This document shows positions 1-6,684 of a DNA stretch of 10,630 nucleotides, in pieces. Where the stretch lies: the NCBI GenBank assembly GCA_030150135.1, contig JASLGO010000101.1:1-10630 (forward strand), read 5' to 3'. Origin of the DNA: Aquirhabdus sp. Its GTDB lineage: Bacteria; Pseudomonadota; Gammaproteobacteria; Pseudomonadales; Moraxellaceae. Under the pieces are notes generated by a model that was not told the origin of the DNA, ran no database searches, and was given only the letters and a program-made list of their open reading frames with translations. How positions within the stretch are numbered: position 1 is the first letter of the stretch; every line of letters starts with the position of its first letter. The position numbers and the translations under genes are program-made.

Positions 1-1396
1 GAAAAAAACTGTGGATGAAGCCTTAGCTCAAACTGGCGATCTGATTAAACATGTGGTGGTATTCGCGCGTGATGCTTCTGAAAAAGGTCAGTCGGAAACC
101 AACATGCAAGCAGGGCGAGATGTTTGGTGGCATGATTTAACCGCTAAACAAGAAGCCAATTGTCAGCCTGCGTGGGTTTCTGCGGAACATCCATTGTTTA
201 TTTTGTATACATCAGGTTCAACAGGTAAACCAAAAGGCGTACAGCATTCCACAGGTGGTTATTTGCTGGGTGCATTGCAAAGTTACCTCTGGACGTTTGA
301 TGCGACACGCGACTGTGGCACGGGCAGTACAAATCCGAAAGCGAATGATGTGTTCTGGTGTACTGCTGATGTGGGCTGGATCACAGGACATAGTTATGTT
401 GCCTATGGGCCATTGGCGGCTGGTGCAACTCAAGTTATTTTTGAAGGTATCCCAACTTATCCAGATGCATCACGTTTCTGGCAAATGATTGAAAAACATA
501 AAGTTAGTATTTTCTATACCGCACCGACTGCAATTCGTTCTTTGATCAAACTCGGTGCTGATTTGCCGAAAAAATATGATTTATCATCGTTGCGTATTCT
601 TGGTAGTGTAGGCGAGCCAATCAATCCTGAGGCTTGGATTTGGTATTACAACGTGGTTGGCGGCGGTCGTTGTCCGATCGTCGATACATGGTGGCAGACC
701 GAAACGGGCTCACAAATGATGACGCCGCTACCGGGTGCGATCGCTTGTAAACCCGGTTCATGTGCGCAGCCATTACCAGGGTTGTCGATCAATATTGTCG
801 ATGAAACTATGCAGACCGCCGCGCCGCGTGAAACAGGTACGCTTGTGATTGAGCGTCCATTTCCGTCGATGGTTCGCACACTGTGGCGTGATCCAGAACG
901 TTTCAAAACTGCATATTTCCCTGAGGAATTTGGTGGTCGTTATGTCGCGGGCGATAGTGCAATGCGTGACGAAGACGGTTACTTCTGGATTCTCGGTCGT
1001 ATTGATGATGTGTTGAATGTGTCTGGTCATCGTCTGGGAACTATGGAGATTGAGTCTGCGCTGGTTGCAAACCATTTAGTTGCAGAAGCGGCTGTGGTCG
1101 GTCGTCCTGATGCGCTGACAGGCGAAGCGGTTGTGGCGTTTGTTATTTTGAAAGGCGCACGTCCGACTGGTGATGATGCTGCGGAAATGGTCAAAGTTTT
1201 GAAAGCCTTCGTCGGTCAGGAAATCGGTGCGATTGCACGACCCGCGGAAATTCGTTTTGCTGATGGTTTACCAAAAACGCGCAGTGGTAAGATTATGCGT
1301 CGTTTGCTGCGTTCGATTGCTCGTGGTGATGCGATCACTTCGGATATTTCAACACTTGAAAATCCTGCGATTATTCAGCAGTTGCAAGAAAAGTAA
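1..1396 (+). CDS. acs: Acetyl-CoA synthetase (AMP-forming), 3' part; 5' end lies outside the window
   Basis: Activates acetate to acetyl-AMP and then acetyl-CoA in the cytoplasm, the high-affinity route for acetate use. About 465 codons are visible; family members are about 650 aa, so roughly the first 190 are missing. The frame is open to the left edge (KKTVDEALAQTG), so the GTG at 11 is an internal valine codon. Visible motifs of the ANL adenylating family are the P-loop-like YTSGSTGKPKG (near 206-238), WWQTETG (689-709), the hinge region GRIDDVLNVSGHRLGT, and PKTRSGKIMRR near the C-terminus. The lysine of SGK (codon near 1289) matches the catalytic lysine that is reversibly acetylated in Salmonella and E. 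coli Acs. The conserved GHRLGT distinguishes Acs from medium-chain acyl-CoA synthetases; propionyl-CoA synthetase (PrpE) is the only close alternative and is less likely given the overall wording. A strong terminator follows. Confidence 0.95.
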   Translation, partial: KKTVDEALAQTGDLIKHVVVFARDASEKGQSETNMQAGRDVWWHDLTAKQEANCQPAWVSAEHPLFILYTSGSTGKPKGVQHSTGGYLLGALQSYLWTFDATRDCGTGSTNPKANDVFWCTADVGWITGHSYVAYGPLAAGATQVIFEGIPTYPDASRFWQMIEKHKVSIFYTAPTAIRSLIKLGADLPKKYDLSSLRILGSVGEPINPEAWIWYYNVVGGGRCPIVDTWWQTETGSQMMTPLPGAIACKPGSCAQPLPGLSINIVDETMQTAAPRETGTLVIERPFPSMVRTLWRDPERFKTAYFPEEFGGRYVAGDSAMRDEDGYFWILGRIDDVLNVSGHRLGTMEIESALVANHLVAEAAVVGRPDALTGEAVVAFVILKGARPTGDDAAEMVKVLKAFVGQEIGAIARPAEIRFADGLPKTRSGKIMRRLLRSIARGDAITSDISTLENPAIIQQLQEK

Positions 1397-1414
1397 TTCA
1401 GCATTTTGATGTAC

Positions 1415-1450
1415 AAACAGCTAATCTTAGGATTGGCTGTTTTGTTTTTT
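1415..1450 (+). terminator. Intrinsic terminator of acs
   Basis: The inverted repeat AAACAGCTAATC / GATTGGCTGTTT with a 4-nt loop (TTAG) forms a 12-bp stem with one G-U pair. It is followed directly by a T-rich tract (TTTGTTTTTT). It lies 18 nt after the acs stop codon, so it separates acs from the downstream lipoprotein gene. Confidence 0.9.
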
Positions 1451-1490
1451 GTAGAAGTTGGTTTGGTATTTTAGGATTTAACAATTATTC

Positions 1491-1952
1491 ATGAAAAGCA
1501 TTTCTCTTGTTGCTGTGATTCCACTCCTGTTCATTGGCTGTGCCAATCATCCAGTTGCTGATAAAAACGTGACTCCTGAGAGTTCTTTTGCTGCCTCTGT
1601 GCCGCATAATTGCCAGTTCCCTCAGGATCAGAAACGTCGAGTTTTTCATAGCATGTATGCTGATCAAGAGTCAGCAGAGAAGGCATATGCCAAGTTAAGC
1701 TCTTATAGTCCAGAGCTACAGTATCTTCAGTTGATGATGACTGCTAGACAGGAAAGTATTGATTCATCTACGCGAAATGCGGGTGGCGATTTGGGGTATA
1801 TTAAATTTGCGAGTTTTGATAAGAGTTTTGCAACGGCGGTGTTTCATTTACCTTTGAAGCGTTTGTCTCATCCGATTCAGTCGAAGTTTGGCTGGCATAT
1901 TGTATGGGTGAGTGATGCGTTGGATATTAAAAAGAATGCGCCTTGTGAGTGA
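1491..1952 (+). CDS. Small lipoprotein with a parvulin-type (PpiC/rotamase) peptidyl-prolyl isomerase domain
   Basis: Probably an outer- or inner-membrane lipoprotein that catalyses or assists prolyl isomerisation in the periplasm. The 153-aa product starts with a type II signal peptide: MKSISLVAVIPLLFIGC, lipobox LFIGC with the lipidated cysteine at residue 17. Residues ~50-142 fit a parvulin domain: an N-terminal strand with a histidine (VFHSM, H53), a central charged helix, the hallmark GGDLGY (98-103), a phenylalanine-rich FDKSFATAVF segment, and the closing FGWHIVWV (133-140). Cysteines at 41 and 152 could pair in the periplasm. Unlike SurA or PpiD there is no separate chaperone domain. 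The ATG at 1491 is the only start that gives the signal peptide; an AGGA lies 14 nt upstream, farther than usual. No partner gene is adjacent, so the client is unknown. Family assignment is fairly firm; catalytic activity is inferred. Confidence 0.8.
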   Translation: MKSISLVAVIPLLFIGCANHPVADKNVTPESSFAASVPHNCQFPQDQKRRVFHSMYADQESAEKAYAKLSSYSPELQYLQLMMTARQESIDSSTRNAGGDLGYIKFASFDKSFATAVFHLPLKRLSHPIQSKFGWHIVWVSDALDIKKNAPCE

Positions 1953-2213
1953 TGTCAACTAATTGAACTAATAGTAGGTTTTGGCTTATCGATTTGTAGT
2001 ATTGTTTGACCAACAAAAGTAGGAATTTAGCTATCTTAGTTAAAAAATATTTTTTAATAGAAGTATAATAGACAGATTTATTCAAAACATTTTTTTGCTT
2101 TTCAATAAGTTGAACTTGAGGATTATTCTTTAATTTCTTAGTAATTGCATCAATGGTAGACATTGAGTTGATGTAATTGACCTGATTATTTTTTCCTAAA
2201 TTAGGGACTTTGT

Positions 2214-4058
2214 ATGATTCATCGTGTCCAGTCTGCACCAAATTTTCAAGCTAATGGCAGCACTTCAAATGCCTTATTAGGACAAATGTTTTTTTTGAAA
2301 GCAAAACAGGCTTTAGCAGTGGGCAATTGGCAAGAAGTCTGTGGATTTGCACAACAATGTATTAGTGCGGCTGGTAAGGATGCGAAATTACGCTTTTTTG
2401 CTAAAGAATTGCTGGCAATTAGTTTGTTGAATACGCACCAAGAACAACAGGCTTTAGCTATTTTTGTTGAATTGAATCAGTTAGATCCAAACTATGTAGT
2501 GAATATTTCAAACATGGGTTTGACTCTGATTAAGCTACAACGATTTGGCGATGCAATTCGTTGTTTTCAGCGTGCGGTGGAGTTAAATCCAGACAATGTT
2601 GAATACTACGTCAGCTTAGGCTTGGCTTACCATAAAAACTTTGATTTTACAGCTGCAAAAAACACTTACCAAAAAGCAGTAACATTGCAGCCACGGCATG
2701 TTGGCGCACTTTTTGGAATAGCTTGGTCATTACATGCTGATGGATTTATTGAAGAAGCAATGCAAGCCTATAAGCAAGTGCTTGAGGTTGATCCAACGCA
2801 TGTAGAAGCCTTAAACAATATGATTTTCATTCATCATTATCTGTATCCGATCAATGCCGTGCGAGAACAAGAGCTTTTGACTATATTTCGTGAGGCAATG
2901 GGCGAACGAACCGTTAGGGCAAGACCCAACCAAAAACTAAATGTACCACTCAAAATAGGAATTGTTTCCGCTGATTTTTGTCATCATGTCGTTTGCTATT
3001 TTCTTGAAAACATTTTAGCCCAGTTGCGCCTTGACGAGACTTTAAGTCGTAAAGTCTTATTAGTAGCTTACTCAAATCAAGCTAGAGAAGATGAATATAC
3101 ACAAAGACTGCATAGCCACTTTGATATATGGCATCGTGTCGATCAATGGAACGATGATGCTTTAATCGCACAAATCAAAAAAGATCAAGTCGACATTCTG
3201 ATTGACTTGTCAGGACACACTCGAGGTAATCGTTTGCCTGTATTTGCTAAGAAAGCTGCACCAATTCAAGTCAGTTGGTTAGGCTATTGGGGTTCTACAG
3301 GGTTGACTAATATGGATTATGTCTTAGCTGATCCGGTCAGTGTGCCGTATGGTGAAGAAGGTCAATTTATTGAAAAGGTCTGGCGACTTCCTGATTTGCG
3401 TTATTGTTTCACCACACCAGAAAACATACAAGTTAGTCCACCGCCATGCTTGCAAAGTCCGAATATTGTTTTTGGATGCTACCAAAACTTGCTTAAAATT
3501 AATGATGCTGTGCTGAGATGCTGGGCAAGTATTTTGAACGCTTCTCCAAATGCAATTTTGCGCATTCAATCTGATAGTTTTGAAAAACACTTGTTAAAAA
3601 GTAGATTGATTGAGCGTATGACTCAGGCCGGTATTGATCCAAAGCAAATCGAGTTGGTCTTAGGGATGAGTAAAGAAAAATATCTTGCCTCATATTCAGA
3701 AGTCGATATTTTGTTAGATACGTTCCCTTACACAGGCGGAACCACCACCACAGAAGCATTATGGATGGGTGTACCTACATTGACGCTAGCAATGCCAAGC
3801 ATGCTGGGGCGACAAGGTGAGGCTTTGATGGTGAGCGCTGGTCTGCCCGATTGGGTGGCGCATAGTGAAGATGAATATGTGCAGAAAGCAATCGTGTGGG
3901 GTAATGCAGAATTAAATCAACGTCAAGCCTTAGCCAAACTAAGATCTGAACTTCGCAATCAGATTAGGCAAAGTCCTGTATTCGATGCGAAACTTTTTGC
4001 CAGTAATTTCGTGGATGCGTTATATGGGATGTGGCAAGAAAAAAGTTTATGTGAGTAA
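2214..4058 (+). CDS. TPR protein with GT41 (OGT/SPINDLY-like) glycosyltransferase domain
   Basis: Predicted cytoplasmic O-glycosyltransferase of family GT41, which moves GlcNAc or another sugar from a nucleotide sugar to Ser/Thr of proteins. The 614 aa divide into a degenerate helical N-terminus (~20-95), three clear TPR units (~96-129, 130-163, 164-197) and the catalytic region (~245-605). Visible landmarks are KIGIVSADFCHH (H258 aligns with human OGT H498), IDLSGHTRGNRLPVFA, the LGYWGSTG variant of the usual LGYPGTTG, FGCYQNLLKIN (K428 aligns with the UDP-contacting K842), and DTFPYTGGTTTTEALWMG (502-519). By family knowledge this is the bacterial SPINDLY-type group; substrate and sugar are unknown, and no glycan-synthesis gene is nearby. 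The start is supported by AGGGA 6 nt before the ATG. No signal peptide or membrane segment is seen. A run of eight T at 2289-2296 lies in codons 26-28. The gene appears AT-richer than the genes to its right. Confidence 0.85.
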   Translation: MIHRVQSAPNFQANGSTSNALLGQMFFLKAKQALAVGNWQEVCGFAQQCISAAGKDAKLRFFAKELLAISLLNTHQEQQALAIFVELNQLDPNYVVNISNMGLTLIKLQRFGDAIRCFQRAVELNPDNVEYYVSLGLAYHKNFDFTAAKNTYQKAVTLQPRHVGALFGIAWSLHADGFIEEAMQAYKQVLEVDPTHVEALNNMIFIHHYLYPINAVREQELLTIFREAMGERTVRARPNQKLNVPLKIGIVSADFCHHVVCYFLENILAQLRLDETLSRKVLLVAYSNQAREDEYTQRLHSHFDIWHRVDQWNDDALIAQIKKDQVDILIDLSGHTRGNRLPVFAKKAAPIQVSWLGYWGSTGLTNMDYVLADPVSVPYGEEGQFIEKVWRLPDLRYCFTTPENIQVSPPPCLQSPNIVFGCYQNLLKINDAVLRCWASILNASPNAILRIQSDSFEKHLLKSRLIERMTQAGIDPKQIELVLGMSKEKYLASYSEVDILLDTFPYTGGTTTTEALWMGVPTLTLAMPSMLGRQGEALMVSAGLPDWVAHSEDEYVQKAIVWGNAELNQRQALAKLRSELRNQIRQSPVFDAKLFASNFVDALYGMWQEKSLCE

Positions 4059-4078
4059 TAGATTGAATTTTTAGATTT

Positions 4079-4099
4079 AAGGTGCTCTATGCGCACCTT
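4079..4099. terminator. Small hairpin between convergent genes, possible weak terminator
   Basis: AAGGTGC and GCACCTT form a 7-bp stem with a 7-nt loop in the 42-bp gap between the convergent glycosyltransferase and nth genes. Neither side has a real T-tract, so termination is only a guess from position. Confidence 0.35.
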
Positions 4100-4100
4100 C

Positions 4101-4760
4101 TTAATCCACCATCGGACTACTCACCCCATAATCAAACCGTTCCTTCCAACCACATAAATCACTGACAATACACGTCCCACACAACGGCGTTCTTGCCTTA
4201 CAGGTATAGCGCCCATGCAAAATCAACCAATGATGCGCGTCCATCATGTAATGTGCAGGAATCGCTTTCAGTAATTTCTGCTCAACGATTTCAACCGTTT
4301 TTCCCTTTGCAAGCGTCGTGCGATTACTCACGCGAAAAATATGCGTATCCACCGCCATTGTTGGTTGACCAAAGAACGTATTCAACACCACATTCGCCGT
4401 TTTACGCCCCACACCAGCCAACGCTTCCAATTCTTCGCGCGTATCAGGAACTTCGCCGCCATGCTTATCAATCAGCATCTGGCAGGTTTTCATGATATTT
4501 TCGGCTTTAGAATTATATAAACCAATGGTTTTTATATATTCTTTTAACCCATCTAAGCCGAGTGCAAGAATCGCGGCAGGTGTATTGGCGACAGGATAGA
4601 GTTTTGCGGTGGCTTTATTTACACCGACATCCGTTGCTTGTGCCGATAACAAAACTGCAATCAATAGTTCAAACGCAGTCGTATATTGCAGCTCAGTACG
4701 CGGCTCTGGGCGTTGTTCTTTCAAGCGCGCGAAGAATTCTTCAATATCAGCTTTTTTCAT
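4101..4760 (-). CDS. nth: Endonuclease III (DNA glycosylase/AP lyase)
   Basis: Base-excision repair enzyme that removes oxidised pyrimidines and nicks the abasic site. The 219-aa product follows E. coli Nth almost residue for residue: FELLIAVLLSAQATDVGVNKATAKLYPVANTPAA in the N-terminal half (30-63), the helix-hairpin-helix LAGVGRKTANVV with catalytic Lys120, catalytic Asp138 in VDTHIFRV, and the [4Fe-4S] loop with cysteines 187, 194, 197 and 203 (C-x6-C-x2-C-x5-C), all at E. coli numbering. A ~10-residue tail follows the iron-sulfur loop. The start overlaps the rsxB stop as ATGA, so the two are translationally coupled and share the rsxB promoter. In E. coli nth is also the last gene after rsxABCDGE, so the pairing is old. 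Identity is certain in practice. Confidence 0.98.
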   Translation of the reverse strand: MKKADIEEFFARLKEQRPEPRTELQYTTAFELLIAVLLSAQATDVGVNKATAKLYPVANTPAAILALGLDGLKEYIKTIGLYNSKAENIMKTCQMLIDKHGGEVPDTREELEALAGVGRKTANVVLNTFFGQPTMAVDTHIFRVSNRTTLAKGKTVEIVEQKLLKAIPAHYMMDAHHWLILHGRYTCKARTPLCGTCIVSDLCGWKERFDYGVSSPMVD

Positions 4761-4823
4761 GAGGCATTGCCAGAGTCGAGTTGATTTAGTTCCGTTTTAA
4801 GTCGTTCAATATCAGCTTTTTTC
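4740..4823 (-). repeat. 19-bp direct repeat at the rsxB tail and nth head
   Basis: The 19-mer TTCAATATCAGCTTTTTTC (+ strand) occurs at 4740-4758 and again at 4805-4823, 65 bp apart. On the minus strand both copies encode KKADIE: residues 251-256 of RsxB and residues 2-7 of Nth. Because 65 is not a multiple of three and the two genes are in different frames, each copy is in frame in its own gene. The sequence between the copies and beyond is not obviously duplicated. Confidence 0.7.
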
Positions 4824-5572
4824 TTGGCATCGTTAGGCATAACTGAAAGCTGCTTTTCTAGTTTTTTAATTTGGCTGCGTAATGTTGCCAATTGCAGCGA
4901 AGATGTGCTGGATAGTTTTTCAATATCAATTGATGGTGTTGGTGCTGGCGGTGCGACACTGGCAATCACCGCAGGTTCATTGGCAAAGCGTGAAGCGGAT
5001 AGTTTGATAGATTGCTTCGCTACTTCGCGTGCATGTTTGGCTTCAAAGCGTTGACGTAAGTTGATTTGATCTTGTTTAAATTGGTTTGTGCGTTGCGCTT
5101 CATACTGCGCATCCAATTCAATTTTAAGTGGTTCAATCGTCACAATATCAATGCAATCTACAGGGCAGGGTGGAATGCACAACTCACAACCCGTACATAG
5201 GTCAGTTAAAACCGTGTGCATCATTTTTCCCGTCCCCATAATCGCATCGACAGGGCAGGCGTCGATACATTTGGTACAACCGATGCATTCATCCGCGCGA
5301 ATCACTGCGCGTGCAGCTTGCGGACGACCATCTGCTTGCAGGGGAAACGGGCCAAGCGCAACAGGTTCAATCGGGCGCTGAGTTAATTTTGCCAATACCT
5401 TGACCATCGGCTCGCCACCGGGAATACACAAATTAATCGCTTCACCATCCGCAATCGCTTCTGCATAAGGCAGGCAGCCGGGTGTATTACACTGACCGCA
5501 CTGCCATTGAGGTAATGCAGCGTCAATCAAGGTGATTAATTTTTGTTTATCAAGCGATTGGTGTTCAAGCAT
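4757..5572 (-). CDS. rsxB: RnfB/RsxB-type ferredoxin-like Fe-S protein, soluble form with C-terminal extension
   Basis: Electron carrier related to subunit B of the RnfABCDGE/RsxABCDGE complex. In the 271 aa one sees an N-terminal [4Fe-4S] domain with cysteines 25, 28, 33 and 49 (WQCGQCNTPGCLPYAEAI...LCIPGG), and then two classic ferredoxin clusters, CIGCTKCIDACPVDAI (96-111) and CTGCELCIPPCPVDCI (126-141). Canonical RsxB is about 190 aa and begins with a membrane helix. Here that helix is absent and a ~120-residue tail is added: charged helix (150-190), a Pro/Ala-rich linker (200-215), then a probable coiled coil (226-262). No other rnf/rsx gene is in the window; only nth follows, overlapping by 4 bp. 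The partner donor or acceptor is therefore unknown, and cluster repair for Nth or SoxR reduction are only conjectures. The start at 5572 is the first Met before the conserved domain; no clear Shine-Dalgarno is seen. Confidence 0.88.
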   Translation of the reverse strand: MLEHQSLDKQKLITLIDAALPQWQCGQCNTPGCLPYAEAIADGEAINLCIPGGEPMVKVLAKLTQRPIEPVALGPFPLQADGRPQAARAVIRADECIGCTKCIDACPVDAIMGTGKMMHTVLTDLCTGCELCIPPCPVDCIDIVTIEPLKIELDAQYEAQRTNQFKQDQINLRQRFEAKHAREVAKQSIKLSASRFANEPAVIASVAPPAPTPSIDIEKLSSTSSLQLATLRSQIKKLEKQLSVMPNDAKKKADIERLKTELNQLDSGNAS

Positions 5573-5609
5573 GGAAAATGATTCAGTCTACGGTCTTTTT
5601 CAATCCGCT

Positions 5610-5638
5610 ATTTTAACTGGATAATCAGGCTGGGTCAT
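5610..5638 (-). promoter_or_regulatory. Candidate sigma-70 promoter of rsxB-nth
   Basis: On the minus strand, ATGACC (5633-5638, 4/6 to TTGACA) and TAAAAT (5610-5615, 5/6 to TATAAT) are separated by exactly 17 nt. The start of transcription would fall near 5603, about 30 nt before the rsxB ATG. The palindromic element begins a few bases upstream of the -35. Called by eye only. Confidence 0.45.
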
Positions 5639-5643
5639 TAAAA

Positions 5644-5769
5644 TCAAATCTCCCCCCACCCTTCTTTTTCTAAAGAGGGGAGTTTCTGAGGATTTTCGAA
5701 GGTTGAGAGTTTGTGGAGTCCCTCTTTAGAGAAAGATGAGGAGCGCTGCTCCGCAAGAGGGAGATTTGA
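5644..5769. repeat. Palindromic MITE-like element with 11-bp terminal inverted repeats
   Basis: Non-coding element of about 126 bp. The ends TCAAATCTCCC (5644-5654) and GGGAGATTTGA (5759-5769) are perfect inverted repeats. A second, inner pair, CTTTTTCTAAAGAGGGGA (5664-5681) against 5719-5735, matches over 17 positions with one mismatch and one extra G, including a perfect 11-bp core TCTAAAGAGGG. A further small hairpin GGAGC-GCT-GCTCC sits at 5740-5752. The whole could fold into a long cruciform. It lies 25 bp after the dioxygenase stop codon and just upstream of the rsxB promoter. No transposase is present; an AAA on both sides could be a target duplication or chance. It resembles, from memory, dispersed CCCTCTTT-type repeats of Acinetobacter genomes. 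Confidence 0.7.
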
Positions 5770-5794
5770 AAACATTTGATTAATAATCTTCAGC

Positions 5795-6574
5795 TCAATC
5801 AAATCGATAAATATCCATCCCCAGCGAACCCATCGTAAAACTAGAATGTACGACACTGAATCGTGAACCTGCACCCATCGCGAAAAATAACGGCTCAAGA
5901 TGCTCATCTGTCGGATGGTTTTGTTTCGCGTTCGGTGCTTCATATTTCCAATTGAGAACAGCTGTGTAGTCACTATTTCCCAGTTTTTGAATCACCCAGC
6001 TTTTGAAGCTACTTGCCCAATTCGGCGGCGCAGCATACGGATCACGAAATGAAAGTTCACGTAGATTGTGAGTAATACTGCCTGAGCCAATGAGTAAAAT
6101 TTGTTGTGAACGTAAGCTCGACAAGGCTTTGCCAAGATCAAAGAGTTGTTGTGGACTAAACGATCTCGGAATTGAAATATGAATAACAGGAATATCCGCT
6201 TCAGGATAAAGGTGCAATAGCGGCGCCCAAACTCCATGATCGCGCGGACGTAATGAATTGCCATGTGCATCTAGTCCCGCATCAATCAGCATGTGAATAA
6301 TTCGTTCAGCCAGTGCTGGACTTCCGGGTGCTGGATAGCGAATTTGATAAAGTTCTTCTGGAAAACCACTAAAGTCATGCCATGTTTCTGGGCGTGTTGC
6401 GGTCGAGACTTCCAGCGCATCACTTTCCCAATGCGCAGAAACCACCACAATCGCATTGGGTCTAGGCAAATTTGTAGAAAGCCGATGCATGGCGTCAGCA
6501 ACTTCTCCAGCATCTACCGCCATCATGGGCGAACCGTGAGAGATAAAAAGCGCAGGGAGAGTCGCGAACGTCAT
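5795..6574 (-). CDS. ygiD: DODA-type extradiol ring-opening dioxygenase (YgiD-like, 4,5-DOPA dioxygenase family)
   Basis: Metal-dependent enzyme of the LigB superfamily that opens catechol rings; the E. coli relative YgiD cleaves DOPA in vitro, but the natural substrate is not settled. The 259-aa length matches the family (~260). Likely metal ligands are His13 (FISHGSP), His48 (VVSAHWES) and His225 (PTDEHLEPLF). His113 (RDHGVWAPL) and His169 (SGSITHNL) are other conserved active-site histidines, and the WHDFSGFPEELYQIRYPAPG segment (65-84) is typical. No signal peptide. The gene stands alone between rlmH (110 bp upstream) and the palindromic element, without other aromatic-degradation genes, so a general detoxifying or unknown role is as likely as catabolism. 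The start at 6574 matches the family N-terminus; the Shine-Dalgarno (GAAGAC) is weak. An 11-bp inverted repeat lies 37 bp upstream. Family firm, substrate open. Confidence 0.92.
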   Translation of the reverse strand: MTFATLPALFISHGSPMMAVDAGEVADAMHRLSTNLPRPNAIVVVSAHWESDALEVSTATRPETWHDFSGFPEELYQIRYPAPGSPALAERIIHMLIDAGLDAHGNSLRPRDHGVWAPLLHLYPEADIPVIHISIPRSFSPQQLFDLGKALSSLRSQQILLIGSGSITHNLRELSFRDPYAAPPNWASSFKSWVIQKLGNSDYTAVLNWKYEAPNAKQNHPTDEHLEPLFFAMGAGSRFSVVHSSFTMGSLGMDIYRFD

Positions 6575-6610
6575 GGCAAGTCTTCGTTTGAGTTTTCGAT
6601 ATAATGTGCC

Positions 6611-6637
6611 TCAATAGCTTTAGAGTAAAGCTATTGA
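6611..6637. promoter_or_regulatory. 11-bp perfect inverted repeat between rlmH and the dioxygenase gene
   Basis: TCAATAGCTTT (6611-6621) and AAAGCTATTGA (6627-6637) flank a 5-nt spacer. It lies 47 bp after the rlmH stop and 37 bp before the dioxygenase start, both read on the minus strand. No T-tract follows on either strand, which argues against a simple terminator; an operator or an mRNA hairpin are the alternatives. Confidence 0.5.
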
Positions 6638-6684
6638 ACACTTCATAAATTATTTAGAATATCTAATTTTAATTAATTGAATTG

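Noticed and set aside
11..13. GTG at position 11 as the start of acs
   Set aside because: The frame stays open to the window edge and the missing ~190 residues of Acs are expected upstream.
1927..2241. 104-codon minus-strand frame
   Set aside because: Lysine- and isoleucine-rich translation of AT-rich DNA, no recognisable domain, and it overlaps the well-supported start and RBS of the glycosyltransferase gene. Kept only as a possible relic in the findings.
5644..5973. 109-codon minus-strand frame over the palindromic element and dioxygenase end
   Set aside because: It is a shadow of the dioxygenase gene in another frame and then translates the inverted repeat element.
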